This document shows, in pieces, positions 55,289-62,894 of a stretch of 64,000 nucleotides of DNA (the first letter of the stretch is position 1; each line of letters starts with the position of its first letter). Made by a program: the position numbers and the translations under genes. This DNA is from Rhodococcus sp. Z13 (GTDB taxonomy: Bacteria > Actinomycetota > Actinomycetes > Mycobacteriales > Mycobacteriaceae), in NCBI RefSeq assembly GCF_025837095.1, contig NZ_CP107551.1, forward strand, positions 2,400,352-2,464,351, in the 5' to 3' direction. The notes under the pieces are model-generated. The model searched no databases. It was not told the DNA's origin and saw only the letters and a list, made by a program, of their open reading frames with translations.

Positions 55289-56026
55289 TCAGCGGTCCAG
55301 CGCGCCCTGCACCGCCGCCTTCACCAGGCAGGTGTGCAGGGTCAGCGACAGCGCCGCCAGTTCGCGGACCATCTCCTCGGCCCGCTGCCGTGCTCCCGCG
55401 TCGCGTCCCTTCGCGACCGGCCCGGCGATCTGCGCCACGAGCGCGGCCTCGCGGTCGGCGGCGAGCTTGAACGCCCGCAGGTGCCGCACCTCGAGACCGA
55501 ACTCCGACATCGCCTTGACGGTGCGGGCGAGCAGCACCGCGTCCTCGTCGAAGAAACCGGCCGGGCCGGGCCTGAGCAGCCCGGCCCCCACCAGTTCGGT
55601 GACGAAGGCCGGGTCGATGCCGGCGCGCTCGCACAGATCGTCGCGGCTGACCCGGACCTCCCGGTCGCTGCGCAGATCCTCCGGCGAGACCTCCCCACGG
55701 GCGACCGCGAGGGGACGCGGCCGCTTGACGCGGGTGTCGACCGAGCCCACGGTGGCGGCACCGCGGTCGATGGCCTCGAGCTGCTCCTTGATGACCTTGA
55801 GCGGGAGGTACTGGTCGCGCTGGGCGGTGAGCACGTACCGCAGACGCTCGCAGTCGGCGATCGAGAAGCGACGGTAGCCGGAGGGGGTGCGCTCCGGGCT
55901 GATCAAGCCCTCCGCTTCGAGGAACCGGATCTTCGAGATCGTCACGTCCGGGAACTCCGGCCGCAGATGGTCGAGCACCGCCCCGATCGACATGCCGGCC
56001 GCGGCCGGCTGGCGAGCTGCGGTCAT
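55289..56026 (-). CDS. MerR-family regulator (Rv1828-like)
   Basis: 245 residues. The N-terminal MerR domain (MSIGAVLDHLRPEFPDVTISKIRFLE, split as residues 12-37) with the wing SGYRRFSIADCERL matches M. tuberculosis Rv1828. The C-terminal half lacks metal-binding cysteines, so it is not a metal sensor. Its ATG overlaps the garA stop region, so the two are coupled. It probably regulates a small set of cell-growth genes. Confidence 0.91.
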   Translation of the reverse strand: MTAARQPAAAGMSIGAVLDHLRPEFPDVTISKIRFLEAEGLISPERTPSGYRRFSIADCERLRYVLTAQRDQYLPLKVIKEQLEAIDRGAATVGSVDTRVKRPRPLAVARGEVSPEDLRSDREVRVSRDDLCERAGIDPAFVTELVGAGLLRPGPAGFFDEDAVLLARTVKAMSEFGLEVRHLRAFKLAADREAALVAQIAGPVAKGRDAGARQRAEEMVRELAALSLTLHTCLVKAAVQGALDR

Positions 56027-56487
56027 CAGCTACCTGCGCCCTGGGTGCCCCGGGGACCGGTCAGGAAGACCAGACGGAACTTGCCGATCTGCACCTCGTC
56101 GCCGTTGGCGAGGACCGCCGAGTCCACCGGCTCGCGGTTGACGTAGGTGCCGTTGAGGCTTCCCACGTCGACGACCTGGAACTGGCCCTCGTCCTGGCGG
56201 AACTCGGCGTGCCGACGGCTGACCGTCACGTCGTCCAGGAAGATGTCGCTGTCGGGATGCCGCCCGGCCGAGGTCGTCGGCTGATCGAGCAGGAAGCGCG
56301 ATCCCGCGTTGGGTCCGCGCTTGACCACCAGCAGTGCCGACCCGGCGGGAAGCCCCTCGACGCCCGAGACGGGAGTCTCCGTCGTCGACGCGCCCGCGCC
56401 CTCCACCTCGTTCAGGAAGTCGGCGCGAAATACCGAAGTGGTCTCTGCAGGAGTCTCCTCGTAGCCCGCGTTGCCGTTCTCGCTCAC
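56026..56487 (-). CDS. garA: FHA-domain regulator GarA
   Basis: 153 residues. The N-terminal phospho-switch ETTSVFRADF has Thr16 and Thr17, corresponding to the sites phosphorylated by PknG and PknB in mycobacteria. The FHA domain (about 55-145) has GRHPDSDIFLDDVTVSRRHAE (GR...SRRH) and VGSLNGTYVN. Unphosphorylated GarA binds and inhibits 2-oxoglutarate dehydrogenase and glutamate dehydrogenase, so it couples nitrogen status to the TCA cycle. It sits next to gcvH and the Rv1828-like gene, as in M. tuberculosis Rv1827. Confidence 0.95.
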   Translation of the reverse strand: MSENGNAGYEETPAETTSVFRADFLNEVEGAGASTTETPVSGVEGLPAGSALLVVKRGPNAGSRFLLDQPTTSAGRHPDSDIFLDDVTVSRRHAEFRQDEGQFQVVDVGSLNGTYVNREPVDSAVLANGDEVQIGKFRLVFLTGPRGTQGAGS

Positions 56488-56587
56488 CGTTTCTCCTTAT
56501 CCGTTCGGCCGCCCGGGGGTGTACCCGGACGACCGCTGATTCGTTCGCCCCGCTCACATCCCGACACGGCACACGCCATATCCGACC

Positions 56588-56606
56588 GTACCCCGCGCGG
56601 GGGTAC
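56588..56606. terminator. Weak hairpin between gcvH and garA
   Basis: GTACCCC (56588-56594) and GGGGTAC (56600-56606) form a 7-bp stem in the 156-base gap between gcvH and garA. It may end gcvH transcripts; otherwise the gap holds only the garA promoter region, with no gene seen. Confidence 0.35.
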
Positions 56607-56643
56607 CGGTGCAGACAGTCGGGTCACGTTACCGGCGGGATGC

Positions 56644-57048
56644 TCAGCCTTCCGTGATACCGCGGTAACCGTCGGCGTCGAGCGCCTGCGCGAGGGCCTC
56701 GTCGAGCTCGCTCTCGCTGCCCACCTCCACGTCGACGAGCCAGCCCTCCTCGTACGGGCTGCTGTTGACGAGTTCGGGGTTCGCGTCCAGATCGGCGTTG
56801 ACCGCAACGACCTTCGCGGTCAACGGAGCGAAGACGTCCGAGACGCTCTTGGTCGACTCGACCTCGCCGAAGGACTCCCCGGCGGTGATCTCCGAGCCGG
56901 TCTCCGGGAGCTGGACGAAGACGACGTCACCGAGCTGGGCCTGCGCGTAGTCGGTGATCCCGATCCGTGCGGTCGTCGCACCCGTTCTGCGCACCCATTC
57001 GTGCTCCGCGGTGTATCGCAGGTCGGCGGGTGCCGCAAAGTCACTCAA
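56644..57048 (-). CDS. gcvH: Glycine cleavage system H protein
   Basis: 134 residues. The lipoyl-bearing Lys67 sits in [12 protein letters not shown] and the N-terminal EHEWVRR motif is intact. It shuttles the aminomethyl group from GcvP to GcvT and the reduced arm to dihydrolipoamide dehydrogenase. It is separate from gcvP but in the same conserved block, as Rv1826 in M. tuberculosis. Confidence 0.96.
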   Translation of the reverse strand: MSDFAAPADLRYTAEHEWVRRTGATTARIGITDYAQAQLGDVVFVQLPETGSEITAGESFGEVESTKSVSDVFAPLTAKVVAVNADLDANPELVNSSPYEEGWLVDVEVGSESELDEALAQALDADGYRGITEG

Positions 57049-57090
57049 GACAGGTCCTTTCGAGGACGACGTTCGACCGGAACGTCGGGT

Positions 57091-57804
57091 TCAGTTTCCG
57101 GGCTGAGCGTATTGGCGTGGTTCGATCTCCCGCAAGGCGGACACGTCCACCTGCGGAAACTGCTGCACGGTCAATGATCCGCCCGCGCGGGCGACCGTGT
57201 CGACCACTCCGCCGGGAATGTTCAGCGCCGCCGCGAGAGTCGGCCCGTCGCCGATCGCGGTGACGGTATAGGGCGCGTCGAGCCGGCGGTCGTCGACGGT
57301 GATCTCCCCGCCCGCGCCGGTGACCCACGAATCCACGCCGATGCGGACGGTTTCGCCGTTGCTCCCGGCGATCTGCATCGTGTCGGCGCCCGCCGCGCGC
57401 AGTTCCTGGATCAGGTCGAGCAGCACCTCCGAGCCGACACCACCGCGCGGGTCGTCGACGGTGAGCACCACCCCGGGTCCGGTGGCGGGTTCGGTGCCGA
57501 GCTGGATCGACAGTGTGTACAGCCGGGCGCGGGCCTCCTCGAGGGCGGCTTCGGAGCCCTCCTGCTCGAGACTCGAGAGGATGCGCTCGAGGTCGGTGAT
57601 CTCCTGGCGCAGTGCCGCTTCGCGGCGGTTGAGGTTGTCGAGGAGCACCAGCAGGTCGGCGGGCCGGGCCGAGTCGAGAGCGTCGCCGGTGCCGGTGGTG
57701 CGGACCTGGGTGGCGATACCGATGCCGAGCAGCACGATCAGGATCCCGGCGAGCACCACGAAGACGGGTTTCGAACGGGGCGAGGGGGTTCGGGGTTCGG
57801 TCAC
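57091..57804 (-). CDS. DUF881 protein (Rv1825-like)
   Basis: 237 residues. One N-terminal membrane anchor (PVFVVLAGILIVLLGIGIAT) is followed by a coiled coil (about 45-85, LLDNLNRREAALRQEITDLERIL segment) and a DUF881 outer domain (GPGVVLTVDDPRGG). DUF881 genes occur in divisome/cell-envelope neighbourhoods in actinobacteria and firmicutes; the role is unproven. It ends the DUF881-DUF1290-DUF881 trio with four bases or fewer between genes. Confidence 0.9.
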   Translation of the reverse strand: MTEPRTPSPRSKPVFVVLAGILIVLLGIGIATQVRTTGTGDALDSARPADLLVLLDNLNRREAALRQEITDLERILSSLEQEGSEAALEEARARLYTLSIQLGTEPATGPGVVLTVDDPRGGVGSEVLLDLIQELRAAGADTMQIAGSNGETVRIGVDSWVTGAGGEITVDDRRLDAPYTVTAIGDGPTLAAALNIPGGVVDTVARAGGSLTVQQFPQVDVSALREIEPRQYAQPGN

Positions 57805-57807
57805 GGC

Positions 57808-58167
57808 TCAGGCCCCGAAGAGCCGGCGGCGCAGGGCCGCGGCGTTGCCGAAGATGCGGATGCCGAGGACGACGATGACGGCGGTGGACAGCTGGGTGCC
57901 CACGCCGAGTTGGTCGCCCAGCCACACGATCAGGGCTGCGACGAGCACGTTGAAGACGAACGAGACGACGAAGACCTTGGCGTCGAAGATGTCGTCGAGA
58001 TAGGCGCGCAGGCCGCCGAAGACGGTGTCGAGGGCGGCGACCACGGCGATGGGCAGGTAGGGCTGGACGATGTCGGGGACCTGCGGGCGGAACAGGATGC
58101 CGGCGGCGATGCCGATCGCCAGTGCCAGGACCGCGTAGAGCGCACGACCGTGTTCGAGCCGCTTCAC
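57808..58167 (-). CDS. sbp: Small basic protein family, DUF1290 (Rv1824-like)
   Basis: 119 residues from GTG 58167, overlapping the preceding stop (GTGA). Three hydrophobic segments (AVLALAIGIAAGILF, LPIAVVAALDTVFGG, and AKVFVVSFVFNVLVAALIVWLG) and ALDTVFGGLRAYLDD are typical of Sbp-like membrane proteins. Always placed between the two DUF881 proteins, so the three may form one membrane complex. Confidence 0.9.
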   Translation of the reverse strand: MKRLEHGRALYAVLALAIGIAAGILFRPQVPDIVQPYLPIAVVAALDTVFGGLRAYLDDIFDAKVFVVSFVFNVLVAALIVWLGDQLGVGTQLSTAVIVVLGIRIFGNAAALRRRLFGA

Positions 58168-59024
58168 CTGTACCCCGTTTCTCCGCTGCTGCCGAGTTTC
58201 CGGACCGCGGCGGCCGGAAGCTCGAGCTCGTCTTCCTCGGTGAGGGTGAAGCCCACCCCGTAGAGCTGCTGGATGCCGGCGATGCGCAGATAGGCGTCGC
58301 TGACGACGAAGGACGTCTGCAGCCGGGAGGGTGAGCCCACCGCCGACACCGTGTAGGGCGAGAATACGGGCCGGTTGTCGACGAGCATCGCTCCCCCGGC
58401 CTGCCGGATGGTCACGCCCGGGCCGACCCGCACGTCGCCCACGGCGATCGCCTCGGCGCCGGCGGCCCACAGGGCGTTGACGACGGCCTGCAGGTCGCGG
58501 TCGAGGACGACGGCGCTGGGGCGGTCGGTGCGCCGGGTGGCGTCGGACAGGTTCGGCGGCGCGGCGGGTTCGGCGAGGGTGACGATGAGGCCGGGTCCGC
58601 GGACCGGTACCGCGGCCGCGGCGGTCTCGGCCTCGCGGAGTTCGTCGAGGACGGTGCCGCCGCCGTTCTCGGGGACGAGGGCGGCGCGGCGTTCCTCGAT
58701 CGCAGCGTCGAGTTCGTCACGGCGTGCGGTGAGATCGGCGACGCGATCCTCCCCCGCGTGCAGGGAGTCGAGGATCTCGGTGCGGGTGCGGTCGGCCCCG
58801 GCTTCGGTGGAGTCGTTCTGGGCCCAGGCGACACCGAGGACGAGGCCGGTGAGCAGGGTGCCGGCGGCGAGCCACACGCGCGCCGCGCGCGGGGAGGTGC
58901 CGGGGCGGCCGGTGGCCCGGTCGGCGGCGGCCGCGGCGTAGCCGGGATCGAGGTGCTCGGTGAGCAGGGACCGGAGCAGCGACGGGACCGGGTTGCGCCG
59001 GATGCGTTCCCAGTTGCGGCTCAT
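58164..59024 (-). CDS. DUF881 protein (Rv1823-like)
   Basis: 286 residues. A cytoplasmic N-terminus (about 45 residues) precedes a membrane segment (VWLAAGTLLTGLVLGVAWA), a coiled-coil stretch (AGEDRVADLTARRDELDAAI) and a DUF881 domain (GPGLIVTLAEP). It is a paralogue of the downstream DUF881 gene and lies between the DUF1290 gene and pgsA2. Function unknown; envelope-linked by context. Confidence 0.9.
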   Translation of the reverse strand: MSRNWERIRRNPVPSLLRSLLTEHLDPGYAAAAADRATGRPGTSPRAARVWLAAGTLLTGLVLGVAWAQNDSTEAGADRTRTEILDSLHAGEDRVADLTARRDELDAAIEERRAALVPENGGGTVLDELREAETAAAAVPVRGPGLIVTLAEPAAPPNLSDATRRTDRPSAVVLDRDLQAVVNALWAAGAEAIAVGDVRVGPGVTIRQAGGAMLVDNRPVFSPYTVSAVGSPSRLQTSFVVSDAYLRIAGIQQLYGVGFTLTEEDELELPAAAVRKLGSSGETGYR

Positions 59025-59028
59025 GCGG

Positions 59029-59631
59029 TCATTTCCGGAGGGGGACGACGCGGGCGGTGGCGACGGCCTGGGCGAGGTAGAGCGCCCCGGTCCACACGTA
59101 CAAGGCGGTGCCCCAGATCAGGGCGGCCCAGCCGAGCGGTTGGGCGACGGGTTCCCAGGCGGGCACGGCGACCGCGGCGAGCAGCAGTGGCAGCGCGCAC
59201 ATGAGCAGGAAGGTGGCGCCCTTGCCGAGATAGAGCACGGCCGGCGGCGGCAGGTCGCGGCGGCGGTAGACGGCGAGGGTGGGCGCGAGGACGAGTTCGC
59301 GGCCGACGAGGATCACCGCGATCCACCACGGCACGATGTCGCGGGCGACGAGCGCGACGAGGGTGGCGACGATGTAGAGGCGGTCGACGGCGGGGTCGAG
59401 GAGGGCGCCGAGGCGGGAGGTCTGGTCGAGCAGGCGGGCGAGTTTGCCGTCGGCCCAGTCGGTGAAACTGCTCGCGGCGAGCAGGATCAGGGCCCAGACG
59501 TCGGCGTGGGTGACGAGGACGAGCCAGAGGAAGACGGGGACGCCGATGAGCCGGAGCAGGCTCAGCGCGTTGGGCACGGTGAGGATGCGGTCCGTGCCGC
59601 GCGCGTCGGCGGTTCCGGTCGCCTCGGTCAT
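59029..59631 (-). CDS. pgsA2: CDP-alcohol phosphatidyltransferase (PgsA2-like)
   Basis: 200 residues from ATG 59631. The CDP-alcohol motif DWADGKLARLLDQTSRLG runs into DPAVD, satisfying DG-xx-AR-x8-G-xxx-D-xxx-D near residue 55. Multiple membrane helices follow. It transfers a phosphatidyl group from CDP-diacylglycerol to an alcohol, probably glycerol phosphate, in phospholipid synthesis. It is Rv1822 in M. tuberculosis, in the same place next to the DUF881 genes. Confidence 0.92.
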   Translation of the reverse strand: MTEATGTADARGTDRILTVPNALSLLRLIGVPVFLWLVLVTHADVWALILLAASSFTDWADGKLARLLDQTSRLGALLDPAVDRLYIVATLVALVARDIVPWWIAVILVGRELVLAPTLAVYRRRDLPPPAVLYLGKGATFLLMCALPLLLAAVAVPAWEPVAQPLGWAALIWGTALYVWTGALYLAQAVATARVVPLRK

Positions 59632-59732
59632 GGTGTGTCGATTCCTCGCTGTCGGCAGTGCGGTCGCGGGGTGTGCGCGGCCGCAGGGTGCTCTCCAGCC
59701 TTGCACAGGCGCGTGGGAGCCCCGGTGGGGTG

Positions 59733-60350
59733 TCAGCGCCAGGCGAAGACGGGTTGTTCGAGTCCGTCGATGCGGGTGTGGCGGCCGCGCAGGGCGATCT
59801 CGCGGAACTGGTAGACCACGGCGGCGGTGGGTGCGTGCACGAGGTGGCCGCAGAAGGGCCACTGGATCACGGGCTTGTCCGATTCGGGGATGGTCACGAA
59901 GCGGGGTTCGGCGTCGAGTTCGTCGGCGGTGACGGAGAAGAGCACGTCCACTTCGTCGGGGTTCGGGGTCAGGTCGGTGACGGCGACGTCCGCCCGGACG
60001 ACGAAGGGGGACATGACGTAGCCGGAGCGGGTGACGTAGTCGTCGAGCCTGCCGACGATGTGCTCGGGGGCGAGTTCGAGGCCGAGTTCCTCGTGGAGTT
60101 CCCGCAGGGCGGCCTGTTCGGGGGTCTCCCCTTCGTCGAGGCGTCCTCCGGGCAGCGCGAACTGTCCGGGATGGGCGCGCAGCCGGGTGGGCCGGCGGGT
60201 GAGGGGCATGACGGGGTTGCCGGTGCCGTCGTCGAGGACGGCGACGACCACGGCGGCGTGGCGCCGGCCCTCGAGGGGCAGGCGGCGCGAGTCGAATCCG
60301 TCGAGGGCCGCGGTGAGGCGGTCGCGGTCGAGGGGGTGGGGATCGGCCAT
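59733..60350 (-). CDS. Nudix hydrolase, CoA-diphosphatase-like
   Basis: 205 residues. The Nudix box GGRLDEGETPEQAALRELHE, continuing EELGLE, is complete, and the preceding HPGQFALPGG is the form of CoA pyrophosphatases (NudL-like). It would cleave CoA or a related nucleotide diphosphate in the cytoplasm. ATG 60350 starts MADPHPL. It is divergent from the phosphotransferase gene. Confidence 0.88.
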   Translation of the reverse strand: MADPHPLDRDRLTAALDGFDSRRLPLEGRRHAAVVVAVLDDGTGNPVMPLTRRPTRLRAHPGQFALPGGRLDEGETPEQAALRELHEELGLELAPEHIVGRLDDYVTRSGYVMSPFVVRADVAVTDLTPNPDEVDVLFSVTADELDAEPRFVTIPESDKPVIQWPFCGHLVHAPTAAVVYQFREIALRGRHTRIDGLEQPVFAWR

Positions 60351-60363
60351 GCGTCGACCCTAG

Positions 60364-60412
60364 TGTGTGGATCCGGCTGTGTGGATCCGGCTGTCCGGCT
60401 GTGTGGATCCGG
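60364..60412. repeat. Three copies of TGTGTGGATCCGG
   Basis: Copies at 60364-60376, 60378-60390 and 60400-60412 lie just upstream of the Nudix gene in a 247-base divergent gap. Copies 1 and 2 are one base apart (a C), copies 2 and 3 nine bases apart. They may be regulatory or a recent local duplication. The remainder of the gap, up to the phosphotransferase promoter, shows no gene. Confidence 0.7.
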
Positions 60413-60597
60413 TCGCGGGCGGCGGACCTCACCGTCCCGGCTGGGGGTGTGGGCGAGCGGCCGAGAGGAATTGATTCTGCATTTCTCGTTGTTCCGTTCC
60501 ATGCGGATTCTGTCTCGGGTGGGGGTTTTCCGCCCGCACCGACCGCCCCCTCGCCATAGTGGTCGCAACGACAGCGGTCGCACCCGAAAGGATCCGC

Positions 60598-61632
60598 ATG
60601 AACGACGCCCCCGCCGGCCTCGATCCCCGCGTCTTGGAGAAGTACCTGGCGACCTCCTCCCCCGGCCTGTTCCACGGTCCGCTCGAGGCGCGGCTGATCA
60701 GCGGCGGCCGATCCAATCTCACCTACGAAGTGACCGACGGCGAACGCCGGCTGGTGCTGCGCCGTCCCCCGCTCGGGCACGTGCTGGCCACCGCGCACGA
60801 CATGGGACGCGAGTACCGGGTCATGACCGCGCTGGCGGGCACCGCGGTGCCGGTCCCCCGCACACATCTGCTGTGCGAGGACACCTCGGTGCTCGGCGCC
60901 CCCTTCTATCTCATGGAGCTGGTCGAGGGCACGCCCTATCGCACCGCCGAGCAACTCGAACCGCTCGGCGCCGCGCGCACACGGGTGATCTCCGAGCGGA
61001 TGGTGGACACGCTCGCGGCGCTGCACTCGGTGGACCCCCGGGAGGTGGGGTTGGGCGATTTCGGCCGGCCACAGGGCTTCCTGGCCCGGCAGGTGCGTCG
61101 CTGGGCGACACAGCTCGAGCACTCGCGCAGCCGTGAGCTCACGGGCGCGGAGGAACTGCACCGGCTGCTGCTCGAGAATCTGCCGGCCGACGGCGAGGCG
61201 GGCATCGTGCACGGCGACTACCGGCTCGACAACGTGCTCGTCGACGACCGCGACGAGGTGGTCGCGGTGCTGGACTGGGAGATGGCCACCCTCGGCGATC
61301 CGGTCACGGACGTGGCACTGCTGCTGATCTACCAGCGCCTCGCCCGGGCGGAGACCGAGTTCCCCGTGTCGACGGTGTCGCGGGCGCCGGGCTTCCTCGG
61401 CGACGACGCACTGCTGGCGCGTTACGAGGCCGCCGGCGGACGGGACCTGTCGGACATGGCGTTCCATCTCGGGCTGGCCTGCTTCAAGCTCGCCGTGATC
61501 CTGGAGGGGATCTACTTCCGGTTCACGCAGGGCAAGACGGTCGGTGCGGGCTTCGAGGAACTCGGGCGCGGGGTCGAACCGCTGCTGAGCGAAGGGATCG
61601 CGGCGCTGACCGGGGCGTCACCGGCGCGGTGA
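60598..61632 (+). CDS. Phosphotransferase family protein (APH/FadE36-like)
   Basis: 344 residues of the aminoglycoside-phosphotransferase fold. The N-lobe has SGGRSNLTYEVTDGER; the catalytic loop HGDYRLDNVLVD near residue 205 and the metal-binding DWEMATLGDP near 227 are intact. Such genes in mycolic-acid actinobacteria usually travel with acyl-CoA dehydrogenases and probably act on small metabolites rather than antibiotics. GAAAGGA precedes ATG 60598. It stands alone here. Confidence 0.87.
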   Translation: MNDAPAGLDPRVLEKYLATSSPGLFHGPLEARLISGGRSNLTYEVTDGERRLVLRRPPLGHVLATAHDMGREYRVMTALAGTAVPVPRTHLLCEDTSVLGAPFYLMELVEGTPYRTAEQLEPLGAARTRVISERMVDTLAALHSVDPREVGLGDFGRPQGFLARQVRRWATQLEHSRSRELTGAEELHRLLLENLPADGEAGIVHGDYRLDNVLVDDRDEVVAVLDWEMATLGDPVTDVALLLIYQRLARAETEFPVSTVSRAPGFLGDDALLARYEAAGGRDLSDMAFHLGLACFKLAVILEGIYFRFTQGKTVGAGFEELGRGVEPLLSEGIAALTGASPAR

Positions 61633-61669
61633 CACAGGCACGGATTCCACCGGCGCGGTGACACAGGCA
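61621..61669. repeat. Duplicated gene-end segment
   Basis: CCGGCGCGGTGACACAGGCA occurs at 61621-61640 (carrying the phosphotransferase stop TGA) and again at 61650-61669 with a 29-base period. A small tandem duplication of the 3' end is the simplest reading. Confidence 0.7.
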
Positions 61670-61719
61670 GGCACAGTGATCCGAGCGCGGGTGTCGCCGC
61701 CCGGCGGTACGCTCCGCGC

Positions 61720-62115
61720 ATGCCGCATCCGGTGATGTTCGACGACGCCGACCCGCTGCTGGCGCGGGTCCGGGAGCTGGCGCTGGCGCTGCCCGGCGCG
61801 CACGAGAAGATCTCGCACGGCCGTCCGTTCTTCTCCACCCGGACGGCGTTCGCGGTGTACGGCGGCTCCGAGAAGGGCACGCGCACAGCGTTTCCCCACT
61901 CGATCATCGTCAAGCCCGACGAGGAGGAGCGCCGCGCGCTGCTCGAGGAGCCGCACACCTACCTGCCGATGTACTTCGGCCCCGCCGGCTGGGTCGGCTA
62001 CGACCTCGATCGCCCGGCGGTGGACTGGACCGAGGTGGCCGAGCTGCTCGACATGTCCTTCCGGGAGACAGCGCCCGTACGGCTGGTGCGCGAACTCGAC
62101 GCCCGCCACGCCTGA
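61720..62115 (+). CDS. MmcQ/YjbR-family protein
   Basis: 131 residues: PLLARVRELALALPGAHEKISHGRPFF and the late segment YLPMYFGPAGWVGYDL are typical of the YjbR/MmcQ fold, a small DNA-binding-like domain with no settled function. ATG 61720; no neighbours in an operon. Cytoplasmic. Confidence 0.85.
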   Translation: MPHPVMFDDADPLLARVRELALALPGAHEKISHGRPFFSTRTAFAVYGGSEKGTRTAFPHSIIVKPDEEERRALLEEPHTYLPMYFGPAGWVGYDLDRPAVDWTEVAELLDMSFRETAPVRLVRELDARHA

Positions 62116-62166
62116 CTTCCCCCACGCCCGTCCCGCCACGGCCGACGTGCGCTGCGCCGCGCGGCG

Positions 62167-62583
62167 TCAGCCCTGCTGGTCGCCGATGCTCACCATCCAC
62201 GAGATGCCGAAGCGGTCGGTGCACATCCCGAACAGGTCGCCCCAGGGGGCGCGTTCGAGGGGCAGGTCGACGCGTCCGCTGCCGCTGAGGGCCTCCCAGT
62301 AGCCGCGCAGGGTCTCCTCGTCGTCGCCGCTGAGCGAGAGCGCGAAGTTGGTGCCGGGGGTGCAGTCCATGCCCTGCGGGGTGTCGGAGGCCATCAGGAC
62401 GAAGCCGCGGGCGGTGGTGAGCATCGAGTGCATCACCTTGTCGTTCTCGCTCGGATCGTCGGTGGCGTGCATGTCGCCGAAGGTGCTGATCTCCAGCTCG
62501 CCGCCGAGCACCGAGCGGTAGAACTCCATCGCCGGCCGGGCGGAGTCGCGGAAGGACAGATACGGGTTGAACCGGACAGCCAT
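62167..62583 (-). CDS. VOC-family protein, PhnB-like
   Basis: 138 residues from ATG 62583, preceded by GGAGAGGAAG. NPYLSFRDSARPAMEFYRSVLG, MASDTP and the tail WGDLFGMCTDRFGISWMV match PhnB-like single-domain VOC proteins. The substrate is not known. The gene is convergent with the YjbR gene and stands just after the tRNA terminator. Confidence 0.88.
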   Translation of the reverse strand: MAVRFNPYLSFRDSARPAMEFYRSVLGGELEISTFGDMHATDDPSENDKVMHSMLTTARGFVLMASDTPQGMDCTPGTNFALSLSGDDEETLRGYWEALSGSGRVDLPLERAPWGDLFGMCTDRFGISWMVSIGDQQG

Positions 62584-62679
62584 GATGCTTCCTCTCCCGA
62601 GATGTCGGACGGTTCCCATCGTGACGCATCCCACAGACATCCGGGAGGGTTGCCCGACCATCCACCGGGGCCCGGAAAC

Positions 62680-62720
62680 GGCGGAACCCCGGTGAGAGAA
62701 TCTCTCACCGGGGTTCCGCC
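62680..62720. terminator. Long terminator hairpin after tRNA-Pro
   Basis: A near-perfect inverted repeat of about 19-20 bp per arm (GGCGGAACCCCGGTGAGAG with CTCTCACCGGGGTTCCGCC) and a 3-base centre lies 4 bases beyond the tRNA 3' end. It probably ends the tRNA transcript. Confidence 0.85.
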
Positions 62721-62724
62721 TCGG

Positions 62725-62798
<74 letters not shown>

Positions 62799-62894
62799 TC
62801 CGCGCTCTCTCCGAGCGCTCTCAGAGATTACAACAGGAACGAACCGAAACGCTAATCGGCTGGTCAGCGGCACTTTCCGGGCCGCGCTCCGCGG

